From positions 6,876,504 to 6,940,503 of the forward strand of contig CP154957.1 of NCBI GenBank assembly GCA_039621445.1: DNA of 64,000 bases, read 5' to 3'. Under the pieces are notes generated by a model, which did no database searches, was not told the DNA's origin, and saw only the letters and a list, made by a program, of their open reading frames with translations. The translations under genes and the position numbers were made by a program. Source of the DNA: Euglena gracilis (lineage: Eukaryota > Euglenida > Euglenophyceae > Euglenales). Shown piece after piece: positions 1-8,000 of the stretch (positions are counted from its first letter, which is position 1; each line of letters starts with the position of its first letter).

Positions 1-510
1 TTTCAATTGCAAATGGAAGATCAACAAAACAATCAATCATTTGAAGAAGGTGAGGTTTGTCTTCCCCCCACCTCATCTGTGGGAAAAGGGGCAGGGGGGT
101 GGGACTCTTCAACTCAGGCAACCACTAACCAATTTTCACCCCAAAACCCCCTTTTTAGACTGTGAGAAATGACTTTAGACTTTAAACTGTGAGAAATGAC
201 ACCCAGGGGGGGGTGTTGGCTCTCACTGGTTCATCTGAGCAGGGAGGGGTTGAAACCCCAAAGGCACCCCCCTTGGAGATCCCAGTGACACCCCCCTCAG
301 GGGTCGGGGAGGGTCCACTGGGAGGTTCCTCCTTGGAAATGATGGCCCAGTTTCGGCCACAGGGGGGGCCAGAATGGGAAAAAATTTCCGACACAAGTCG
401 GCTCGAGGAGCCAAAAAACGATCCTACGCCGGAAACTGGCCCGGGGCGGGGGTTTCCGCTTCACCCCAGTGCTGCCGGGGGACATGGCAGCACGGGTGTG
501 AAACATGGTA
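1..510 (+). repeat. Direct repeat with 11898-12382 (leader and gag start)
   Basis: Bases 1-510 and 11898-12382 are almost identical through the end of the shared segment, where both read GGTGTGAAACA. The main difference is near 158-200. Here the first copy has a net 20-bp insertion made of a duplicated GTGAGAAATGAC block. The second copy has an uninterrupted frame across this point. The repeat marks a second, truncated copy of element 1 lying head to tail with the first. Confidence 0.93.
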
Positions 511-3500
511 AGCAGAGGTTTTTCCTCCAGCCTTCAGTCGGAAATTTTGGGTTGGAAATCCCTGCTCAGAATGTTTTCTTTGATGATCAGCCATTGGCCC
601 AATCTCAGATGGCAAATCTGACGATTGGAGTTTCGGGGAACAGGGAGTTGGGACCCGAAACCAGTTTGGCTGAACTCAGAAGCCCCACAAATATGGGACA
701 GATGTTGGAATTTCAGGGTGGGGATGGCCAGGTTGTCATTTCCAACCAACCGTGTTTTCCAGAGCCTTTTTCAGGGGTTTTGCCTTTGCAAAATATGGGG
801 TACGGTTTTGTGCTGCCTGAGTTGCAACCTCTCCCAGATTTTTCATGGGTACAAAATTTAGGGAATCTGCCATCATTACCCGCTTTTGCATTGCCTTTGC
901 CTCCAGCTCAACCAGTTTCTTCAACACCAGCCCAAGAGCCGGTGGCACTTTTGCAGTTTTCCCAACCATCCCAGGTAGATGGGCTGGCGAAGGAAACGGG
1001 AAGTGCCTCGGCAGGGCAGGGGGGTGATAACCCCAGCCCAGTTTTCTTTGAAAAGCAAGCACAGGTCAATGTGCTGGGGGTACATGATAATAATAACTGG
1101 GACAGCAGCGAACGGGTCAGAGCAGAAGTCGAGCAGGCAGAGGAAAACCCGAAGGACCAGCCCAGCTCTACTTCTGCTCGACGACCCCGAACACCGGCTT
1201 CATCACCAGGCAGTGATGAAGTTCAGCAAAAACGGCTGCACCGTGAGGTTGATCACGGTCAGCCAGCAGCTGCTGCAGCCCCCCAGCCTCCTCATATTTT
1301 CATCGAGGGGGGTGAGGAGGAGGTCCAACCCCCAGCCTATGAAAGTTCTGAAGCCACCCCCAGGGGGGATTCACAAAATCAGGGATTTGAAGACCCCTGG
1401 GGGCAATTTTTACAAAGTAACAGAGACCTCCAGTGGACTGTGCAGCACCTGACTTTTCGGGTTTTGGCTTTGGAAAAAGCCAACGAAGAGTGGGTTCTGC
1501 AGCAGCAGCAGCAACAACCCCCCGCTGTCGACATCCACCTGGTGGAGCACATGGCTGCACGAATCGAAGAAACGGCCAGGGCTGACTGCCTCCATATTTT
1601 TGAACTTTTTGAGAAAAAATGTGAGGCCCAGGTGCAAATTTCTGTTCAAAAAATTGACGCACAGGCACTTGAACTTTTTGTCAGCCAGGAAAAAAGTTTT
1701 AAGGAAAAACTGGCCCAGCTGTTTTCTTCGAGCCGTGATCAGTTTTTGGCCCTGAGGCAGGAATTTTTACGAATTTTGGACAGCCTGCCACAGGAAATTT
1801 TTAAGCAGGTGCAAAATCAGGTGGCTGCCTTACCGATTAAGGATCTCGCGCTTGAAAATTTTCAGCGGTTTGCTGAGAATTTTAAAGCCGCCCAGCCAGC
1901 TCAGGGAGGGGAGGCAGAAACTCTCCAGGAGCTGGCCGTTGTCGCTGCCAAGATCATTGAAGTTCAGGCTGACCTGGTATCGCTGCGTAGTACGGTACAG
2001 GGCCAGGCTCAGCAGCTCCAGCAGTTCGCTGATTATGTTCGCCAGCTGGGTGAACAAAATTCAGCGATGAATACAGCCCTCCATGGTTTTGGTGGGGGTA
2101 TTCAAAAACTTCACCAGAATATTTCAGATGAAGTAGGGAAACGACACTCAGAAATACAAAAACTGCTGACGGATTGTCAGCAGAATTTTCAGAGTGTTTA
2201 TCAGCAGATTTTTTCCCAGGAGAAAAAAATTGGTGGGCTGGTGGAGGAATTAAGGCAGGGACTTGCAAAAGTTGGGGGGAACACTTTCGAGTTGCAGAAA
2301 GTGTTGCAGGATTTACAAAAAAATGGACCCGTACACCCAACTGCAGAACCGAGAGGAGTTTTGCAAAAAATTTCTGACATGTGGTGGCTGCGGCAGGGCA
2401 GCCAGCAACCCCTGCACCCAGTTGGGCTGCCACAGCCTGGGCAGCAGCTGGCCCAGCAGCCTGTCATCCAGCTGGCCCAGCAGCCTGGCCAGCCAGCAGG
2501 CCAGCCGCAGCCTGCTCACGGGCTGCCAAGGGGGCTGGGCCTGCCGTCAGCTGGACAGCAGCAGCCCCTGGGGCAGCCTTCCAGCTCACTGGCCAGCACG
2601 GTGCCCAGTGCTGACCCAGCTTTTTCAGATCAGATTATTTCTCAAAATAAATCTGCAGGTTCAAACATTTCCCCTCCCTTAGTTATTGAGGGGGGATTTG
2701 TTTTGGAGGACACGCAAGACACGGCAGTGGTTTCTTCTGTGTCATTGTGTGTCCCTCCACACGTTTCTGCAGCCCCTGCTTTCTCGATTAGGCCTATCGG
2801 GACAGGGGGGGCTGCAGCCAACCCAGGACACGGGTTGGGTTTTCCTTTTATCGGTGACCCAGTAGCTTTTGAAATTTTGCAGGGAGGTGCTAAGCCCTAT
2901 TTTGATGAATCGGGCAGCATTTCCTGGCAAGATTTTGAAGTAGATTGGAATCTTTACTGGGACAGGTTGACATCAGGGAAACCGTATTCTGATTTGCAAA
3001 AGCTGCAGGTTTTTGAGGCATGTTTAGGACCCAGATTAAGGGAGGAAATCAGGCTCTATCGGTTGAATGGAGCTAAATTAAGTTACCCCACCATATTGGC
3101 CCAGTTCCAGAGTCGTTATGCCTCGAGTAAGGGGCTAACGGCTCGGAAAATATGGCAGGAGGTAACCATGGTTAACGAAGGGAAAATAACCCGGGCTGAT
3201 CTGCAAGAATTTTGGATTAAATTTTGCAGTGCCTGGCACCATGTTAAGGATGCCACAGCCGGGGAGGCTCGGAGATTATTCTTGGAAAGAATTCCTCCTT
3301 TTTTAAGCAAGTTTTGCATAGAAGAGGAGGATAACCGAGCCCGTAAACAACCCATTGTCAGGCTCACAGGGATACCAAATCCCACAGTGGATGGGATTAA
3401 AAGGAGTGTGAGCCAGATCACTGGGGGGATTGATCCACGGAAAGTGGTTATCAAAAACCCTGGTGCCATTTGCCTTATTTATTTCAGTTCTTCGGAGGAG

Positions 3501-4295
3501 GCACTGAAATTAACAGCCGTAAATGGAAGGAAATTGCAGGGAATGGAAAATTTCCTCAACGCCGAATTGGTGGAACAACTAATGACCGTTGAGGAAATGT
3601 TTGCTTTTGCCGAGGGCAGGTTGGCTCTTCGGGAAAAGCAGGATTTGGCTTTGAATCAGCACCATTTTCCCAGATTATTCAGCAAATCGACAACAAAAGG
3701 CTCAGGGAAAATACAGGTGTTGGAAAAAGGCCAGACCCCCCCGGTGTCCCCAACATCCATGCCAGCACCAGCAGCAGCCAGGGGGCAGGGTCACACCTCA
3801 AAATCTGCCCCACAGCCAGCTGCGAAGGGCGATAAGGGGGCAGCCCAGCCAGCCCCACGGGGCAGGTCCCCTTCTTCGTCTTCGCGGCCAGGTGCAGCTT
3901 CATGGTCGCGGACCCAAAGTCCAACTCCCCCAGCCCGGCAAGGCAAAGGGGGGCAGACCTGGACCCCGCAGGCATCGGGTCGGGGCAGGTCACCATACCC
4001 ATGCTTTAACTGTGGGGAGTGTGGACATTATTTTTATGAGTGTGAAAAACCGCTGAGCGAGGCCCTTGCTAAATCTAAGGAATTTTGGCAAAATAATGGA
4101 AAAGGCAAGGGGCAGCCCAAGGGTAAAGGGCAGCCAGCCTCTCAGCGAAATTCCTCAGGCAAGGGGGGTGCATGGTCAAAGGGGGTGTACCGACCTCGTC
4201 TCCCCCTGCGGACCAATCGCCGGGCCAGGGGCAGTTTGAGAAGGGGGGGGCTGCCCATGGCCGTGTCTCTCCCCCCTGTGAGGAAAACGGTGTAA
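189..4295 (+). CDS. gag: Element 1 gag polyprotein
   Basis: This 1368-residue frame would form the element's particle and package its RNA. In order it shows a Pro/Gly-rich start, a long Gln-rich helical or coiled-coil part (about residues 400-715), a Gln/Pro stretch (730-805) and a capsid-like helical region (about 905-1047). An RRM-like alternation of strands and helices follows (1050-1127), then a Pro/Ser-rich basic part and a CX2CX4HX4C zinc knuckle near 1272-1285. The tail is rich in Lys-Gly. The downstream repeat copy shows that the true start is upstream: an ATG in frame corresponding to base 15 here. In this copy a 20-bp duplication puts a stop at about 169-171, so translation could only resume near 189. 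The gag end overlaps the methyltransferase frame by about 169 bases. The RRM-like call is from pattern only. Confidence 0.85.
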   Translation: MRNDTQGGVLALTGSSEQGGVETPKAPPLEIPVTPPSGVGEGPLGGSSLEMMAQFRPQGGPEWEKISDTSRLEEPKNDPTPETGPGRGFPLHPSAAGGHGSTGVKHGKQRFFLQPSVGNFGLEIPAQNVFFDDQPLAQSQMANLTIGVSGNRELGPETSLAELRSPTNMGQMLEFQGGDGQVVISNQPCFPEPFSGVLPLQNMGYGFVLPELQPLPDFSWVQNLGNLPSLPAFALPLPPAQPVSSTPAQEPVALLQFSQPSQVDGLAKETGSASAGQGGDNPSPVFFEKQAQVNVLGVHDNNNWDSSERVRAEVEQAEENPKDQPSSTSARRPRTPASSPGSDEVQQKRLHREVDHGQPAAAAAPQPPHIFIEGGEEEVQPPAYESSEATPRGDSQNQGFEDPWGQFLQSNRDLQWTVQHLTFRVLALEKANEEWVLQQQQQQPPAVDIHLVEHMAARIEETARADCLHIFELFEKKCEAQVQISVQKIDAQALELFVSQEKSFKEKLAQLFSSSRDQFLALRQEFLRILDSLPQEIFKQVQNQVAALPIKDLALENFQRFAENFKAAQPAQGGEAETLQELAVVAAKIIEVQADLVSLRSTVQGQAQQLQQFADYVRQLGEQNSAMNTALHGFGGGIQKLHQNISDEVGKRHSEIQKLLTDCQQNFQSVYQQIFSQEKKIGGLVEELRQGLAKVGGNTFELQKVLQDLQKNGPVHPTAEPRGVLQKISDMWWLRQGSQQPLHPVGLPQPGQQLAQQPVIQLAQQPGQPAGQPQPAHGLPRGLGLPSAGQQQPLGQPSSSLASTVPSADPAFSDQIISQNKSAGSNISPPLVIEGGFVLEDTQDTAVVSSVSLCVPPHVSAAPAFSIRPIGTGGAAANPGHGLGFPFIGDPVAFEILQGGAKPYFDESGSISWQDFEVDWNLYWDRLTSGKPYSDLQKLQVFEACLGPRLREEIRLYRLNGAKLSYPTILAQFQSRYASSKGLTARKIWQEVTMVNEGKITRADLQEFWIKFCSAWHHVKDATAGEARRLFLERIPPFLSKFCIEEEDNRARKQPIVRLTGIPNPTVDGIKRSVSQITGGIDPRKVVIKNPGAICLIYFSSSEEALKLTAVNGRKLQGMENFLNAELVEQLMTVEEMFAFAEGRLALREKQDLALNQHHFPRLFSKSTTKGSGKIQVLEKGQTPPVSPTSMPAPAAARGQGHTSKSAPQPAAKGDKGAAQPAPRGRSPSSSSRPGAASWSRTQSPTPPARQGKGGQTWTPQASGRGRSPYPCFNCGECGHYFYECEKPLSEALAKSKEFWQNNGKGKGQPKGKGQPASQRNSSGKGGAWSKGVYRPRLPLRTNRRARGSLRRGGLPMAVSLPPVRKTV

Positions 4296-5077
4296 ATATT
4301 TCTGATTCAAAAAACTGGGCTGTACAGGATTTTATGGCTGATTCAGGGTGTGGTGAAAAACATTCTTCGGATCAGCCCCCCAGATTTTTGAATCGGACCC
4401 GATACTCCTGGAGGGAAGGAAAATGTTCAAGGGTTCCCGTTTTGCATTCAAATCTGCCACAGCCCAACCCCCTACCATCAGCTCAGCGACCTCAGGCATT
4501 AGATTTATTCGCTGGCACAGGTTCGGTGGGGAAGCGGTTGGCAGAACGGGGGTATGAAGTTTTGTCAATTGAAAATGCTCCTTGGACGGACTTCCACCCC
4601 CACACAGACATTTTGACCTGGGACTACAGGCGATACCCGGTTGGATTTTTTGAGGTTATTGCCGCTAGTCCCCCCTGTAATATTTATTCCACGGCTTATA
4701 ACCCCAGGCCAAGGGATTTCTCCCAGGCGGATGCCCTGGTGGAGAAAGCCCTGGAAATTATAAATTATTTTCAGCCAAAGTTGTGGTGGTTGGAGAACCC
4801 CCGCACTGGACTTTTGCGAAATAGGGAGGTGGTGAAAAACCTGCCCTATATCGACATTGATTATTGTCAGTTTTCGGATTGGGGTTATAAAAAGCCCACA
4901 CGTTTCTGGTGCTGCCCAGCCATTTCACAATTACGGTCGGTGTTGTGCGATGGCGAATCGTGTCCTAACCTGGTGATGGGGGACAATGGGCAGTTCCGGC
5001 ACCGTGAATTGTTGGGGGGCAGAAAAATGAAGTTTACCCCCCCGACAAAAAGGAAGGATACCCCCCCTGGTGATTGA
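4127..5077 (+). CDS. Element 1 cytosine-C5 DNA methyltransferase-like protein
   Basis: The frame opens at 4127 (first ATG 4172; 301 residues from there) and overlaps gag. The last 190 residues carry C5-methyltransferase landmarks in order. These are motif I ALDLFAGTGS (about 108-117), motif IV with the catalytic Cys in ASPPC (about 163-167), motif VI WWLENP (about 203-208) and a motif VIII-like GYKKPTRFW (about 237-245). The enzyme would move a methyl group from S-adenosylmethionine to cytosine C5. It is shorter than host DNMTs, with no evident target-recognition domain or motif X, and it has ENP where most have ENV. This compact form resembles phage and large-virus C5-methyltransferases. It probably acts on the element's own DNA copy or its target, but that is inference. 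The stop overlaps the pol frame. Confidence 0.85.
   Translation, partial: RAASLSAKFLRQGGCMVKGGVPTSSPPADQSPGQGQFEKGGAAHGRVSPPCEENGVNISDSKNWAVQDFMADSGCGEKHSSDQPPRFLNRTRYSWREGKCSRVPVLHSNLPQPNPLPSAQRPQALDLFAGTGSVGKRLAERGYEVLSIENAPWTDFHPHTDILTWDYRRYPVGFFEVIAASPPCNIYSTAYNPRPRDFSQADALVEKALEIINYFQPKLWWLENPRTGLLRNREVVKNLPYIDIDYCQFSDWGYKKPTRFWCCPAISQLRSVLCDGESCPNLVMGDNGQFRHRELLGGRKMKFTPPTKRKDTPPGD
4244..4250 (+). promoter_or_regulatory. Candidate -1 ribosomal frameshift site G_GGG_GGG
   Basis: A run of eight G (4243-4250) lies in the gag/methyltransferase overlap. In the gag frame it reads AGG GGG GGG CTG, so the heptamer fits X_XXY_YYZ exactly and both tRNAs could re-pair after a -1 slip. A -1 shift is what is needed to enter the methyltransferase frame. 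The gag stop follows 43 bases later. No downstream pseudoknot was worked out. A homopolymer length error in the assembly would mimic this. Confidence 0.5.
5031..5077 (+). promoter_or_regulatory. Methyltransferase/pol overlap with C7 tracts (candidate +1 shift)
   Basis: The methyltransferase and pol frames overlap by 47 bases here. Joining them needs a +1 (or -2) shift. The overlap holds two runs of seven C (5037-5043 and 5061-5067), read as ACC CCC CC(G or T), and the methyltransferase stop TGA is at 5075-5077. Proline CCC followed by C or T is a known +1 slippery context. A single miscalled C would fuse the frames instead. Confidence 0.4.
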
Positions 5078-8000
5078 TTATCTCCTAAGTGCTGGGGATT
5101 TTCTGGGGGGGCAGCCCAAAGAAATTTCCCAAAATTCCCAGGATTTTGAGGAATGGGAAATTCCAGACCGTTGTTGTCATTTGGCCAACACCTTGAAGGT
5201 TAATCAGGTGTTGCCCATTGAAAACGAGCTGCAACTTTTGATGCTATCACAGACGTATCTCCCCAACGGAGATGCCAGGCAGCTCAGAGTTTTGGTTGAC
5301 ACGGGAGCCCAGGTGAACCTGGTGAAAAGGTCCATCGTCCCAAAACATTTGGCCAGGTCACCGCGAATGCCAATTCGGCTGGTGGCTGCCAATGGCCAAT
5401 GTGTTTTGGGGGGCGACCAGTGTATTAAGTTGGAGTTGGGTTTTCAACGCAGGGGTACGGGGCAGGGGGGCACCCAGGCCTTGTACCTCGAAGGGGAATT
5501 CTACCTCGCGGATATTGAGGTAGATGCTATATTATCATTTCCATGGTTAGCCGAACATGGTTTGGGTGTGTTCCCACACCATAAGGCTTTGGTTTTTGAC
5601 AACCCTAATCTGACTTTCTTGTACGGGTGGGATACAAGAAATCAGAAACGGAAATCCCATAAGGGGAAGAAAAAACACAATTCACAAAAAAGAATTGGGG
5701 TTGTGGTTTCTGACTTCGGAGAATCCCCTGAAAACGCACCAACCACGGAGTCCCTTGAAAATGAAAAGGTGTGGTTGGACCTGCAAAAAATGAATTTGCA
5801 TCTGCCCTTGCAGGGCTTTGATATGCAACCAAAATTCCTTGGCAAGAAGGAATTGCATACCATAGCCAGGCATCTCACCGAATCGCCAGCCGAGGACAAG
5901 GCAGTGAATGCCATAATCCAGGCTCGCGACTCGGGTGAGAAGGAGGACCCCAGGGTAGTGGCATTTCGGAACAGAATTTTTCAGGATTTTGAAGGGGAGG
6001 TGTTGGGTACGGAGGTACCCCCTGACCCTCCCGTTCGGGGACCTTATGGTTACGCCCAGATTCCTCTGAAGGAGGGGGCTGTACCCACAAGGCAAAAACC
6101 CTTTGTCTTACATGGTGAAAGATTTGAAGCTCACAAAAAGGTCACACAGGAATGGTGGGACCGGAAATTTGTTGAGCGATTACCCAAGGGAACAGTTTCG
6201 GAATGGCTGTCCGTAACATTTGTAGTGCCGAAAAAAGGAGGTGAATGGAGGGGAGTGGTAGACATGCGGGGGCCTAACAGTCAAACTAGGCGTGTGTCCT
6301 ACCCCCTTCCCGTAATTGAAGACCTCCTGGTAAAACAAGGTGGAAACATGATGTTTTCCATCTTGGATTTACGGCAGGCTTTCCACCAACAGCCGTTGGA
6401 CCCGGAAAGCCGGCCCATCACATGTTGTAGTACCCCCCTCGGTCTTTTTCAGTGGAGGGTTAATGTGATGGGTCTAACAAACGCAAGCCAGCAATTTCAG
6501 CAAATGATGGAGGATCGCCTCTTCCCGGTAGGGGACGTGGCTGATCCTTACATCGACGATATTTTGATTGGAACTCGAGTGGGTCCTGGTGAGGATTTAC
6601 TCGCAGCACATGACAAGGATTTGCGAAGAGTCCTTGAAGTTTTACGAAAAGACAGATTTGTGGCCGACAAAAGAAAATGCCGTCTTTTCGTAAAGGAGGT
6701 TGAGTTTTGTGGCCATGTTCTGGGTGGTGGGGTGAGAAAACCATCCCCTGGAAAGCTAATGGCCATTGAAAAATGGGAGCTACCCCAAACAATCACGGGT
6801 CTACGTGCTTTTTTGGGGTTCACAAATTATTACAGCTCCTATGTGAAGGATTACGCCCACATTGTCGCTTGCCTTCAAGATAAGCTCAAAGTTTCTCGAG
6901 TGGACGGCAAGAAGGGTTCCAAGAAAAGGATTTCTTGGGAACCATCCGACATTGAGGCATTTGAAAAAATTAAATCACTGTTGTGCAGTGAATTAATTTT
7001 ACAACACGTTAAGCCAGACAAACCATTTGTTTTAAGAGTGGATGCCAGCCAGTATGCGGTTGGTGCCACCCTTGAACAATTGGTTGGGGAGGATAGGGCT
7101 CCTACTCCTGAAGACGTACGGGCCAAGCGTACTGTGCCTGTCGCCTTCATGAGTAGGAAGCTAACGGGCAGCCAAAGAAACTGGGTACCTAGGGAACAGG
7201 AGACTTATGCCATAATCCTAGCCTTACAAAAGTGGGAATCATGGATTGGGCTGCAGCCCGTCCTGGTTCTCACGGACCACAAGGCTCTAGAATCTTGGGC
7301 TAGAGAGGTTCTAGATACACCAAGTGGTCCCATTGGGAGAAGGGCTAGGTGGCATCCAATATTATCAAAATTCGATTTGTCGGTTGGGTATATCCCGGGA
7401 CGGGAGAATACCATAGCCGATTTATTGTCAAGATGGGCTTACCCGGCCTCCCAAGCCTTGAAGGACATTTCAAGGCATGGGTCAGCCCTTGACACCGAGG
7501 AAATGAGGGAAATCATTCAAACCGAAAAAATGGAGGAAGCCGAATGTATGTGGCTACGGTTGGTGGACCAACCAACCACAGCCAACACATACATTCGTGG
7601 AGTCACCACACGGGGTGGTGCTACCACGGGGTCCGGGGACGCGGGTGGACGGTGCACACGACCGGGGGATAGGAAGTCAGAACCACTTGGAGGAACAAAA
7701 CCCCAGGGGTTGGGTTCAACCTCCACCCCCAAGGGAGAAAAAGGAAAACATGTTTCATTCTCAACTCGGGTTGACGAGTTTGGGAATGAGACAAGTCTTG
7801 TGGAGGAGGTCCAAGAGCCAAGGGGGGAGCATTTTCCATTGACACCCACTTCTATACCAGCTTCACCAACGACGCCAACCCCTGAACCTGCTGCCGCGGC
7901 TACCACTGAGGTACCTGGGGCAGACCGAGAATCACCTGTGTTGTCTTCAGGTGGTTTGAGTGGTGAGGGGGGGGAAGCCACTTCTACAACCGATTCCTCA

